From contig NZ_KQ948495.1 of NCBI RefSeq assembly GCF_001514115.1, positions 1-35,452 of the forward strand: DNA of 35,452 bases. The letters are read 5' to 3'. A program made the translations under genes and the position numbers. This DNA comes from Streptomyces olivochromogenes (GTDB taxonomy: Bacteria; Actinomycetota; Actinomycetes; Streptomycetales; Streptomycetaceae). Below, one piece after another: positions 16,589 to 24,316 of this stretch (positions are counted from its first letter, which is position 1; each line of letters starts with the position of its first letter). Below the pieces are notes generated by a model. The model was not told the origin of the DNA. It did no database searches and saw only the letters and a program-made list of their open reading frames with translations.

Positions 16589-17443
16589 ATGGCCGACCAC
16601 ACCCACGACACCGCCCCGACCCAGTTCGTCGAGGCCGGCGGCATCCGTTTCGCCTACCGGCGCTTCGGCGACGCGGCCACGGACCGGACCCCGGTCGTGT
16701 TCTTCCAGCACTTCATCGGCAACCTGGATGACCACGACCCGGCGATCAGCGACGGCTTCGCCGCCGACCGCGAGGTCATCCTGTTCAACAACACGGGAGT
16801 CGCCTCCACCAGCGGCGTCGTCCCGGACACCATCGAGCAGATGGCCACCGACGCCGGGACGTTCATCGACGCCCTCGGGCTGTCGCGCGTGGACCTGGTC
16901 GGCCACTCCATGGGCGGCCTGGTCGCCCAGCAGGTCGCCCTCCAGCGCCCCGACCTGTCCCGCAAGCTGGTCCTGGTCGGTACCGGCCCGCGCGGCGGCG
17001 TCGGCATCGGCGAGACGCCGGCGGAGACCGCCGCACTGTTCACCGTCAAGCTGCCCCGGCAGGAAGACATGTGGCTGCCGGTCCTGTTCGCTCCCACCGG
17101 GACCAGCCAGAGGCTGGGCCGCGCATACGTCGAGCGGATCGTGGCCCGCAAGGACCGCGACGCCTCCCCGTTCGGCGAGCAGGTCTACGCCGGACAGGGC
17201 ACCGCCATCCACACCTACGGCACCACGAAGGACCCCGCGTACTCGGTCCTGAAGAACATCACGATCCCCGTTCTGGTGGTCAACGGCACCGACGACATCA
17301 TCATCCCGACGATCAACTCGTACATCCTCCAGCAGTTCCTGCCGGACGCCGAGCTGATCATCTACCCGGACGCCAACCACGGAGCCCACTTCCAGTACCC
17401 CGACCGGTTCGTGACCCACACCAAGCTCTTCCTCGACCGCTAG
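16589..17443 (+). CDS. Alpha/beta hydrolase
   Basis: This 284-aa hydrolase has the nucleophile elbow GHSMGG (Ser107), an acid in VNGTDD (Asp235 or 236) and a histidine in 'DANHGAHFQYP' (His264 or 267). An oxyanion-type motif is 'FFQHFIGNLDDHDP'. The lid region 'KLPRQEDMWLPVLFAPT' resembles haloperoxidase/epoxide-hydrolase-like members, but the substrate is unknown. AAGGAGAAG precedes the ATG. It is the last gene of the operon and is followed by a strong terminator. Confidence 0.9.
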   Translation: MADHTHDTAPTQFVEAGGIRFAYRRFGDAATDRTPVVFFQHFIGNLDDHDPAISDGFAADREVILFNNTGVASTSGVVPDTIEQMATDAGTFIDALGLSRVDLVGHSMGGLVAQQVALQRPDLSRKLVLVGTGPRGGVGIGETPAETAALFTVKLPRQEDMWLPVLFAPTGTSQRLGRAYVERIVARKDRDASPFGEQVYAGQGTAIHTYGTTKDPAYSVLKNITIPVLVVNGTDDIIIPTINSYILQQFLPDAELIIYPDANHGAHFQYPDRFVTHTKLFLDR

Positions 17444-17470
17444 GAGCACGACGGCCAGAAGCCGGGCCCG

Positions 17471-17515
17471 GCGGGCAGGGACGGTCACCACGCTGCGGTG
17501 ACCGTCCCTGCCCGC
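17471..17515 (+). terminator. Strong hairpin terminator of the SDR operon
   Basis: A perfect 19-bp stem (17471-17489 with 17497-17515) around the 7-nt loop ACGCTGC begins 28 bases after the hydrolase stop. It is the longest perfect hairpin in the window. It separates the operon from the tetR gene. Confidence 0.85.
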
Positions 17516-17522
17516 CGATCGG

Positions 17523-17540
17523 GAAGACAGGTCTGTCTAG
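17523..17540 (+). promoter_or_regulatory. TetR-type operator copy D
   Basis: GAAGACAGGTCTGTCTAG is the fourth copy of the palindrome, placed between the terminator and the tetR start. It predicts that the TetR protein represses its own gene. Confidence 0.75.
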
Positions 17541-17621
17541 TCTTGTTATGCACGCTGGGGCCCGGACGGGCTCTGAACGGAGCCGTAGACTGGACCGTCA
17601 GTCCGAAGAAGGGAGCGTCCC

Positions 17622-18230
17622 GTGCCGAGCAAGGCCACTACCGCCTCGAAGCCGTCCGCGCGTGAGCGTCTGCTGGCCGCCGCCGACGAGCTGTTCTACA
17701 GCGAAGGCGTCCAGACGGTCGGCATCGACCGCATCGTGCAGAAGGCCGGCGTCGCCAAGGCATCGCTCTACAACCTGTTCGGCAGCAAGGAAGAACTGGT
17801 CCAGGCCTACCTGGATGCCCGGCACGCCGACACCCGCGCGCAGGTCGAACGCGCCCTGACCCGGTTCCGGACACCGCGCGAGCGGCTGCTGGGAGTCTTC
17901 GACGCGCAGGGCCAGCTGTTCACCGAGCCCGGCTTCAACGGCTGTGCGCACATGACGGCCAGCGCAGAGGCGCAGCCGGGCAGCCCCGTCGAGGGTGCCG
18001 CGGACCGGTACCGACTGTGGGTCAGGACCCTCTTTACGGATCTGGCGCGGGAGGCCGGCGTCGCCGACCCCGAAGACCTGGCGAGGCAGTTGCACCTTCT
18101 GTACGACGGCGCCGGGGTGTCGGCGCGGATGGACAGGGACCCGTCCGCGGCGACGACCGCCCGCGCGGCAGCCGCGGCGCTGTTCGACGCGGCGGTCAAA
18201 GACAAGGAACTGGTCGACGCCGGGCGGTAA
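17622..18230 (+). CDS. TetR-family repressor of the SDR operon
   Basis: This 202-aa protein has an N-terminal TetR HTH: 'ARERLLAAADELFYSEGVQTV', 'GIDRIVQKAGVAKASLYNLFGSKEELVQAYL' read in part, and a C-terminal ligand-binding domain containing 'FNGCAHMTASAEAQPG'. The 'GC.H..A.AE' segment is typical of the TetR_C group that controls SDR and hydrolase genes. The GTG start follows GAAGAAGGGAG. One palindrome copy lies upstream of it and three lie at the SDR/VOC divergent promoters, so autoregulation plus control of both transcripts is the simplest model. The ligand is unknown. Confidence 0.9.
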   Translation: MPSKATTASKPSARERLLAAADELFYSEGVQTVGIDRIVQKAGVAKASLYNLFGSKEELVQAYLDARHADTRAQVERALTRFRTPRERLLGVFDAQGQLFTEPGFNGCAHMTASAEAQPGSPVEGAADRYRLWVRTLFTDLAREAGVADPEDLARQLHLLYDGAGVSARMDRDPSAATTARAAAAALFDAAVKDKELVDAGR

Positions 18231-18405
18231 TCCGGTGAGAAGCCGAAGCCCCCGCTGAGGACCAGCTCGGCCGGGGCTCCCTGAGGGGATCCCCCCGATC
18301 CCGAAACGCTGGGCGGTGGAAGCACCGACGGGTTGGCTGACGTCCACCGCGGCCCGGCCTTCACGGATGCAACACCGGGAGAAGACCACACCGCCTCTCA
18401 CGGCC

Positions 18406-19008
18406 CTACGCGGTACCGGTGCGGCTGCGCAGGTCGGTGCGCGCGCTGTCGAGGATCTCGTCGGCGAGGGCGGGGTCGGCATCGGCGACGGCGCGTGACA
18501 GCAGCAGGGCACCGGCCATCTCGCTGAACAGTGCGATGGCCTGCGCTCGCCGCTCGCCTTCGTCGAGTCCGGGTGCCTGCACGATCTGCGTGAAACGGTC
18601 GAGGTTCGCCGCCAGGCCCTTCGCATAACGCTCGCGGGCGGCAGGGTCCAGCCGGCGGGCGTCGCCGGCGAAGCCCGTGTTGGGGCAGCCGTGCTCGATG
18701 TCGGCGCGGTGTTCGGGCGACAGGTACCAGTCGATCCGTTCTGCGAGCGGGTCGCTTCCGCGGGCCTGGGATGCCGTGATGGCTCCGTCGAGGTTGCCGA
18801 ACCCGTCCGCCATGGCCTTGGTGAGGACCGCTTCGACGAGCGCGTCCTTCGAGGCGAAGTGGTTGTAGAAGCCGCCGCGCGTCAATCCGGCCGCGCCCAT
18901 CAGTTCAACGAGGCCGACGGCATCGACGCCGCGCTCACGGAACAGGCCGTCCGCGGCGGCGACGATCGCCTCTCGGTTCTCTGCTGCTTGTTGCTTCGAG
19001 ACGCCCAC
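18406..19008 (-). CDS. TetR-family regulator 2
   Basis: This 200-aa protein starts MGVSKQQAAENREAIVAAAD and has 'LFRERGVDAVGLVELMGAAGLTRGGFYNHFASKDALV' in part, the standard TetR HTH, then a ligand domain with 'GCPNTGFAGDARRLDP'. The GTG at 19008 is preferred because GGGAGGAG lies a few bases upstream; the open frame farther upstream crosses the divergent promoter. It is divergent from the SnoaL-like gene and inverted repeats fill the space between. Confidence 0.88.
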   Translation of the reverse strand: MGVSKQQAAENREAIVAAADGLFRERGVDAVGLVELMGAAGLTRGGFYNHFASKDALVEAVLTKAMADGFGNLDGAITASQARGSDPLAERIDWYLSPEHRADIEHGCPNTGFAGDARRLDPAARERYAKGLAANLDRFTQIVQAPGLDEGERRAQAIALFSEMAGALLLSRAVADADPALADEILDSARTDLRSRTGTA

Positions 19009-19064
19009 TGTCTCCTCCCGGGCCCAGCTCCTGGGAGGACTGTAGCGAGCCGGACCGAAGATCT

Positions 19065-19089
19065 CAATGTCGATCGTCATTGACATCGT
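19065..19089. promoter_or_regulatory. Inverted-repeat site 1 of the second TetR unit
   Basis: CAATGTCGATCGTCATTG lies at 19065-19082 and continues with ACATC. It shares AATGTCGAT and TGACAT with site 2. A near-palindrome around CGATCG with CAATG and CATTG arms makes it a likely operator half of a pair. Confidence 0.55.
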
Positions 19090-19107
19090 CGTGCAGCGGG
19101 CGTAGAA

Positions 19108-19127
19108 ACAATGTCGATTGACATTGT
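19108..19127. promoter_or_regulatory. Inverted-repeat site 2 of the second TetR unit
   Basis: ACAATGTCGATTGACATTGT has perfect 8-bp arms (ACAATGTC and GACATTGT) around a 4-bp centre. It lies 58 bp before the SnoaL-like start and about 100 bp before the tetR start, the right place for a shared operator. Confidence 0.7.
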
Positions 19128-19133
19128 GATGCG

Positions 19134-19169
19134 ATGGGGTCCATCGGTTGCATGGGGTCCATCGGTTAT
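19134..19169 (+). repeat. 18-bp leader duplication
   Basis: ATGGGGTCCATCGGTTGC at 19134-19151 is followed directly by ATGGGGTCCATCGGTTAT at 19152-19169. Each copy contains an ATG in frame with the SnoaL-like gene, so two extra in-frame starts were duplicated, but they lack ribosome sites. Confidence 0.8.
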
Positions 19170-19184
19170 CTCGTGGAGGCCGAC

Positions 19185-19586
19185 ATGACTGCACCCGAAC
19201 AGAACAAGGCACTGGTGCTGAAGGCGTTCGACACGCTGTTCAACCAGCGCGACTACGGCGCCGCCGAATACTTCTGGTCCGAGCACTACATCCAGCACAG
19301 CGCGCACATCGCACCAGGACGCGCGGGGCTGTTCGACCTGATCCGCTCCCTGCCCGACACGCTGCGCTACGAGCACCAGCTCGTGCTCGCCGAAGGCGAC
19401 CATGTCATGCTCCACGGCCGCTTCACCGGCAACGGCAGTCCCGCCGCCCTGGTGGCGGCCGACGTGGTGCGCGTCGAGAACGGCAAACTCGCCGAGCACT
19501 GGGACGTCCTGCAGGATGAGGCGACCCGCACCGAGTCCGTCAGCGGCCTGCCGATGTTCGGCGACCGGTTCCCGCCCGAACGCTGA
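19185..19586 (+). CDS. SnoaL-like / NTF2-fold protein
   Basis: This 133-aa protein is an NTF2-fold SnoaL-like member: 'LVLKAFDTLFNQRDYGAAEYFWSE', 'YIQHSAHIAPGRAGLFDLIRSLP' and 'GKLAEHWDVLQDEA'. Such proteins include polyketide cyclases and small-molecule isomerases; many are unassigned. ATG at 19185 is preferred because GTGGAGG stands upstream; in-frame ATGs at 19134 and 19152 are in a duplicated leader. It opens a rightward unit with an SDR. Confidence 0.85.
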   Translation: MTAPEQNKALVLKAFDTLFNQRDYGAAEYFWSEHYIQHSAHIAPGRAGLFDLIRSLPDTLRYEHQLVLAEGDHVMLHGRFTGNGSPAALVAADVVRVENGKLAEHWDVLQDEATRTESVSGLPMFGDRFPPER

Positions 19587-19674
19587 CCGGCACCGCCGCA
19601 CGGACGAATCCACGATTCGGGGCGAACCCGGGTCGTCCGGCCAATCACATTTACCGATATCGGGAGCAGTGGCC

Positions 19675-20403
19675 ATGGGAAAGTTGCAGGGAAAAGTAGC
19701 GGTCATTACCGGCGGTACCACGGGGATCGGGCTGGCCACGGCAAAGCTCTTCGTCAGAGAGGGCGCCTACGTCTTCATCACGGGCCGCCGTCAGAAAGAA
19801 CTCGATGAGAGCGTGAAGGAAATCGGTCGCAACGTATCCGGCATCCAGGGCGACGTCGCCGAACTGGCCGACCTTGACCGCCTCTACGAGACCGTCAGGG
19901 CGAAGGGGCCGTTCGACATCCTTTTCGCCAACGCGGGTCTGGGCGAGTTCGCATCGCTGGAAGACGTCACGGAAGAACATTTCGACAAAATTTTCGACAT
20001 CAACGTGAAGGGCGCACTCTTCACGGTGCAAAAGGCTCTGCCGCTCCTGAATGACGGCGCCTCTATCATTCTCACGGGCTCCGTTGCGAGCGTCAAGGGA
20101 ACCCCCGCGTTCTCGGTCTACGGCGCGAGCAAGGCCGCCATTCGAAATTTCGTTCGGGGATGGACGGTGGAGCTGAAGGATCGCCGTATCCGGTCCAACG
20201 TCCTCAGCCCTGGCCCGATCGAAACGCCGCTCGTGGCGACGCAACCTCAAGACGCCATCGCGAAAATCGCCTCCACCATTCCGATGGGCCGCATGGGGGA
20301 GCCCGACGAAGTTGCCAAGGCGGCGCTTTTTCTGGCCTCGGACGACTCCAGCTTCGTCACGGGAATCGAACTGTTCGTCGATGGCGGCAGAGCGCAAATC
20401 TGA
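19675..20403 (+). CDS. SDR-family oxidoreductase 3, low GC
   Basis: This 242-aa SDR has TGGTTGIG (12-19), NAGLGEF, 'ILTGSVAS' and 'YGASK', ending 'SSFVTGIELFVDGGRAQI'. Base use is unlike its neighbours: codons such as AAA, ATT, TTT and GTA are common, and lines sampled by counting gave 58% and 48% GC against about 70% around it. That points to recent transfer from a lower-GC bacterium. GGGAG precedes the ATG. It follows the SnoaL-like gene by 88 bp and is followed by a decayed alcohol dehydrogenase. Confidence 0.9.
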   Translation: MGKLQGKVAVITGGTTGIGLATAKLFVREGAYVFITGRRQKELDESVKEIGRNVSGIQGDVAELADLDRLYETVRAKGPFDILFANAGLGEFASLEDVTEEHFDKIFDINVKGALFTVQKALPLLNDGASIILTGSVASVKGTPAFSVYGASKAAIRNFVRGWTVELKDRRIRSNVLSPGPIETPLVATQPQDAIAKIASTIPMGRMGEPDEVAKAALFLASDDSSFVTGIELFVDGGRAQI

Positions 20404-20426
20404 CCCCCAGATCAGCTCCGCTCTCC

Positions 20427-21094
20427 ATGACCGGGATCCAGACGGGTACCTGTCGAGTCGCCCAGGCGGCCGCCGTCGGCGGTCCGTCCGGTGCCGTCGA
20501 GCGCGAGGTGCCACTGCCGGGCCCTGGCCACGTACGGGTGGCCGATCGCCGGGCGGCCCCTGCCGACAGGGCGACTCCGTCGTGTACGAGAACCTGAAGG
20601 TCCCCGGATCGGTCCTACGACGGGGGCTACGCCGAAACGGTGATCGCGCCGAACGACGCTGCGGCCCGCATCCCCGACGCGCCGGCAGCGACCGGTGCGG
20701 CACCTCTTGGCCCGCGCGGTACGCGGCCGTGACGGGCCTCGAGACCGCTGCCGTCGCCCGCGGAGCCGGCGAGGCCGATCTCGCCGAGCAACTCGGCGCC
20801 CACCACTGCATCCACAGCACGGCCGGCACCCCGCTCGGGGACGCGTCGCAGTCCCTCGGCGGCGACAAGGCCGTTTCTGGCCGCCGCCCACTCCGACGTC
20901 ATCACCGCAGACCGTGGACGGGCTGCGGCCGCCCCGGCGGCACCGCGCCGGACACCCAGGACACCACGGCGTTCAGCGCCCTGCGCGGGATTCGCCCGAC
21001 GACCGAAATCGTGCCGCCGGACCGGACCGAGGAGGCATACCGACAGACACTCTCCGGCGCCGCGCGCTTTTGGCTGGTGCGCACCACCCGCTGA
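20427..21094 (+). pseudogene. Degraded zinc-type alcohol dehydrogenase
   Basis: Pieces of a medium-chain alcohol dehydrogenase are readable in order but in different frames. These are an N-terminus 'AVEREVPLPGPGHVRV', then 'YDGGYAETVIAPNDAAARIPDAP', a cofactor-domain piece 'EADLAEQLGAHHCIHSTA', and a C-terminal 'EEAYRQTLSGAARFWLVRTT'. The catalytic zinc region (GVCHSD-like) and most of the Rossmann glycine motif are missing, so there are several frameshifts and internal deletions. It sits between an SDR and a luciferase-like gene and was probably part of their operon. Confidence 0.75.
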
Positions 21095-21188
21095 CGCTGC
21101 TCGTGACGATCGGACACCTGCCCAGCTCAGAGCCCAAGGCATGAGTTGGGGAGACGGGAATTTCCTTCCTGCCCAAGGAGCCTGACCG

Positions 21189-22190
21189 ATGGACATCTCT
21201 TGTCAGTTCGCCACATCCCTGCATTCCCCCGAACACATCGCCGTCGCCGAGCAGCTGGGCTACCACCGCGCCTGGCTCCACGACACCCCCGCCCAGAGCC
21301 CCGACGTCTGGGCGATGCTGGCGACGGCCGCCGAACGCACCCACCGCATCGGCCTCGCCCCCGGCGTCCTCGTCCCGACACTGCGCCATCCCATGGTCAA
21401 CGCTTCCGGTGCCGCCACCCTGGCCGCCCTCGCACCCGGCCGAGTGGCCCTCGCCTTCGGCACCGGCTTCAACGGCACACGCGCCCTCGGCGCACCTCCT
21501 GCCACCTGGTCCTACCTCAGCACGTACGTCCGGACGGTACGCGGTCTGCTGCGCGGTGACACCGTGGAATGGGAGGGCGTCCCCCTGCGCATGATGCATC
21601 CCGGCACGAACGCACCGCAGCGACCCGTCGACATCCCGGTGCTGGTATCCGCGCTCGGTCCCAAAGGTCTCGCTGTCACCCATGAGATCGCTGACGGCCT
21701 CTTCAGCGTCAACGGCGAAACCGCCCACGCCCACGAGTTCGCCTGGGCCGCACTGGGCATCCACGGCACCGTCCTGGGCGAGGACGAACCACTCAACTCC
21801 CCGCGCATCCGTGCCGCCGCGGGCCCCGGCAACGCTCTGGCCTACCACGCCGCCTACGAATTCGGCGGCGACCCCACCGCCCTGCCCGGCGGACGAGCCT
21901 GGCTCGACGCCGTCAGCGCCCACCCCCGCACCGAACGCCACCTGGCCGTGCACGACCAGCACCTCATCGGCCTCAACGCGGCCGACGACGCCGCCTGGAA
22001 CGCGGGAAGTTGGCAGGCGATCACCGCCACCACCGTCACCGCAACCCCCGACCGCATCCGCGACACGCTCAGCGCCTACGCCCAGGACGGCATCACCGAA
22101 ATCGTCTACCAGCCCACCGGACCCGACATCCCCGGCGAACTGGAACGCTTCATCACCATCGCCGGCGACGTACAGCTGAAGCCTTCGTGA
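21189..22190 (+). CDS. LLM-class (luciferase-like, F420-type) oxidoreductase
   Basis: This 333-aa protein has the luciferase-like monooxygenase fold: 'IAVAEQLGYHRAWLHDTP', 'TAAERTHRIGLAPGVLVP', 'LAALAPGRVALAFGTGFNGTRA' and 'PVLVSALGPKGLAVTHEIADGLF'. The pattern suits F420-dependent members, which transfer hydride; flavin use is also possible. AAGGAG precedes the ATG. It lies downstream of the SDR and the broken dehydrogenase, so it may have been part of one redox operon controlled by the second TetR. Confidence 0.85.
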   Translation: MDISCQFATSLHSPEHIAVAEQLGYHRAWLHDTPAQSPDVWAMLATAAERTHRIGLAPGVLVPTLRHPMVNASGAATLAALAPGRVALAFGTGFNGTRALGAPPATWSYLSTYVRTVRGLLRGDTVEWEGVPLRMMHPGTNAPQRPVDIPVLVSALGPKGLAVTHEIADGLFSVNGETAHAHEFAWAALGIHGTVLGEDEPLNSPRIRAAAGPGNALAYHAAYEFGGDPTALPGGRAWLDAVSAHPRTERHLAVHDQHLIGLNAADDAAWNAGSWQAITATTVTATPDRIRDTLSAYAQDGITEIVYQPTGPDIPGELERFITIAGDVQLKPS

Positions 22191-22742
22191 CGAGCAGGGC
22201 GAGAGCCGTCCGATCCGTCCGGTCGCCCAAAGCCCCGGATGCCCGACCGCTACGCCTGCCCATTCGGTGGCCTTGCATGCTGCGAGACAGTCGGCCCAGC
22301 TGTCCTGGGCGTATCCGGCCCAGGCGTTGGCGGTGTTGACGGGGATGCCAACAGGTCGCTGACGACGACGGGCGGAAGCGGCCAAGGCGGCGTCCGCCCA
22401 CGGTAGCGCCGCGTCGAACCGGTCTCCCTCGACCGACAGGTGCCCGGCGCCCACGGCACCGTCCGGACGTACAACCCCTACGACCGCACGCCCGGCAACG
22501 ACACCGCCCGCATCCCGCTGGAGGCGTCACCGGCTGCGCCGTACCGGTCGGCCGTGCGGCCCGCGGTGCTGATCCCGGCGGTGCCGCCCGCCGTGGCGGT
22601 AGCGGCCGCAGGGGTGGCGCACCGCCGTCGCCACCGGGCGCCGGCGGAGGGGAGAGGCGGGTCACATCGGGCCATGTCACAGGAGGCCGGGCTACCTCGT
22701 CTCAGGGGGTGTAGCCACCAAACGGCCCCAGAGGAGCACAGC
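22191..22742. other. 552-bp region before the CMD gene
   Basis: I cannot support a gene here. A minus-strand open frame (about 22190-22454) reads 'DRFDAALPWADAALAASARR' and 'VGIPVNTANAWAGYAQDSW', which could be a decayed gene, but I do not recognise it. A plus-strand frame continuous with the CMD gene contains a possible membrane segment but crosses the ECF41-type promoter, so it is not part of that gene. Confidence 0.4.
22675..22701 (+). promoter_or_regulatory. ECF41-type promoter
   Basis: TGTCACA (22675-22681), a 16-bp spacer and CGTC (22698-22701) exactly match the known ECF41 consensus. It stands 42 bp before the carboxymuconolactone decarboxylase start, and the ECF41 sigma gene is next downstream. 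Confidence 0.85.
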
Positions 22743-23216
22743 ATGGACGCGCGACTGAACTACTTCGCCGGCCCGACCGCCGCAAAGGCCCTCAAGTACT
22801 TCATGTCGGCGGGCAAGGCGCTCAAGGACTCGCCGCTGCCGGCCGCGACGCAGGAACTGGTGGCGCTGCGCGTGAGCCAGATCAACGGATGCGCCGTCTG
22901 CATCGACATGCACACCAAGGAGGCCGCCGCTGACGGCGAGACCCCGGTGCGCCTCAACCTGGTCGCGGCGTGGCGTGAGGCCACGGTCTTCACCGAGGCC
23001 GAGCGTGCCGCGCTGGAGCTGGCGGAGGAGGGTACCCGGGTCGCGGACGCGGCCGGCGGGGTCAGCGACGAGGTGTGGGCGCATGCCGCCAAGCACTATG
23101 ACGAGGAGCAGCTCACCGCCCTGGTGGTCCTGGTCTCCTTCATGAACGCGGTGAACCGGCTGAACATCATCACCCGGCAGCCGGCCGGCAACTACGAGGC
23201 GGGGCAGTTCCACTGA
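22743..23216 (+). CDS. Carboxymuconolactone decarboxylase / AhpD-family protein
   Basis: This 157-aa protein has the AhpD-like core: 'QELVALRVSQINGCAVCIDMH' with Cys50, Cys53 and His57, the redox CxxC-x3-H motif of alkylhydroperoxidase-like members. The family includes decarboxylases and peroxidases; the CxxC favours a redox role. AGGAG precedes the ATG. It is the classic target-gene type of ECF41 sigma factors, one of which follows 71 bp downstream, and an ECF41 promoter lies upstream. Confidence 0.92.
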   Translation: MDARLNYFAGPTAAKALKYFMSAGKALKDSPLPAATQELVALRVSQINGCAVCIDMHTKEAAADGETPVRLNLVAAWREATVFTEAERAALELAEEGTRVADAAGGVSDEVWAHAAKHYDEEQLTALVVLVSFMNAVNRLNIITRQPAGNYEAGQFH

Positions 23217-23287
23217 GAGGCGGAGGGGAAGATGCCTGCGCCGACGGGTGCGGCCGGATGCGGGCGTTCGAGGGAAGGGGGTTCGGC

Positions 23288-24211
23288 GTGAGCAAGGCCG
23301 AGGAGTTCGAGGAGCTGCGGCCGCTGCTGTTCTCGATCGCCTACCGGATTCTGGGCAGCGTGGGCGAGGCCGAGGACGCGGTGCAGGAGACATGGCTGCG
23401 TTTTGACGGCTCGTCGACCCGGCCCACGTCGACCAAGGCCTTCCTGTCGGCCGCGGTCACACGGGTCTCCATCGACGTGCTGCGCTCCGCACGGGTGCGG
23501 CGGGAGGAGTACGTGGGCCCGTGGTTTCCCGAGCCGCTGCTGAGCGATCCGTATCAGGATCCGGCACAGGCGGTGGAGCTGGCCGACTCGGTGTCGATGG
23601 CGGCGCTGCTGCTGCTGGAGCGGCTCAGCCCGCTGGAGCGGGCGGTGTTCGTGCTGCGGGAGGTCTTCGCCTTCGAGTTCGACGAGGTCGCCGCGGCGGT
23701 GGGGCGTTCGGAGGCGGCGTGCCGGCAGCTGGTGGTGCGGGCGCGGCGGCACATGGAGGCCGGTCGGCCGCGGTTCGAAGCGGACCGGCAGGAGCGGCAC
23801 GAGCTGGCGACGCGGTTCTTCGACGCGCTGAGGAGCGGCGATGTGGACGGGCTGCGGGATCTGCTGGCCGCCGACGTGCAACTGGTCGGGGACGGCGGCG
23901 GGAAGGCCCCGCAGCTGGCCAAGGCCGTCATGGGCGCGCAGAACGTGGCCCGGGTCCTGGGCACGGTCTTCCCCTTGATGAGCCGGATCGACGTGACGTT
24001 CGAGCCGCACGAGGTCAACGGCCAGCCCGGCGCGATCTTCCGGGACCGGGACGGCAAGGTGCTCCACACCCTGGCCCTCGACGTGCTCGACAGTCAGATC
24101 CAGACCATCCGCACGGTGCTCAATCCCGACAAGCTCGGCCACCTCGGGCCGGTCGCCGACGCCTGGGCCGTCGACCGCGAGGTGAAGCATGCCCGCCGAC
24201 AGAGGAACTGA
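23288..24211 (+). CDS. ECF41-family sigma factor (SigJ-like)
   Basis: This 307-aa protein joins sigma-70 regions 2 (about 5-75) and 4 (about 105-160) to a C-terminal SnoaL-like domain (about 170-307). The ECF41 hallmarks are present: DGGGK at 202-206 and NPDKL at 279-283. In this group the fused C-domain, not a separate anti-sigma factor, modulates activity. The GTG at 23288 is preferred because GAAGGGGG precedes it; an upstream ATG at 23258 lacks a ribosome site. Adjacent CMD gene and promoter fit the known ECF41 arrangement. Confidence 0.92.
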   Translation: MSKAEEFEELRPLLFSIAYRILGSVGEAEDAVQETWLRFDGSSTRPTSTKAFLSAAVTRVSIDVLRSARVRREEYVGPWFPEPLLSDPYQDPAQAVELADSVSMAALLLLERLSPLERAVFVLREVFAFEFDEVAAAVGRSEAACRQLVVRARRHMEAGRPRFEADRQERHELATRFFDALRSGDVDGLRDLLAADVQLVGDGGGKAPQLAKAVMGAQNVARVLGTVFPLMSRIDVTFEPHEVNGQPGAIFRDRDGKVLHTLALDVLDSQIQTIRTVLNPDKLGHLGPVADAWAVDREVKHARRQRN

Positions 24212-24316
24212 CCCCGGTGCGTGGCGCGCGCCCGGATCAACCCGAACCATGGCGCGCCGCCCCTGCACGGCACACACACCGGCCATCACCCGCCCGCACA
24301 CGGCCACGTGGCCTGG

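Noticed and set aside
20973..22454. Long minus-strand frame across the LLM gene
   Set aside because: Most of it is antisense to the F420-type oxidoreductase; only the end beyond 22190 is not explained, and it is too weak to call.
22440..22742. N-terminal extension of the CMD protein
   Set aside because: The extension crosses the ECF41-type promoter, and the ATG at 22743 has a proper ribosome site.
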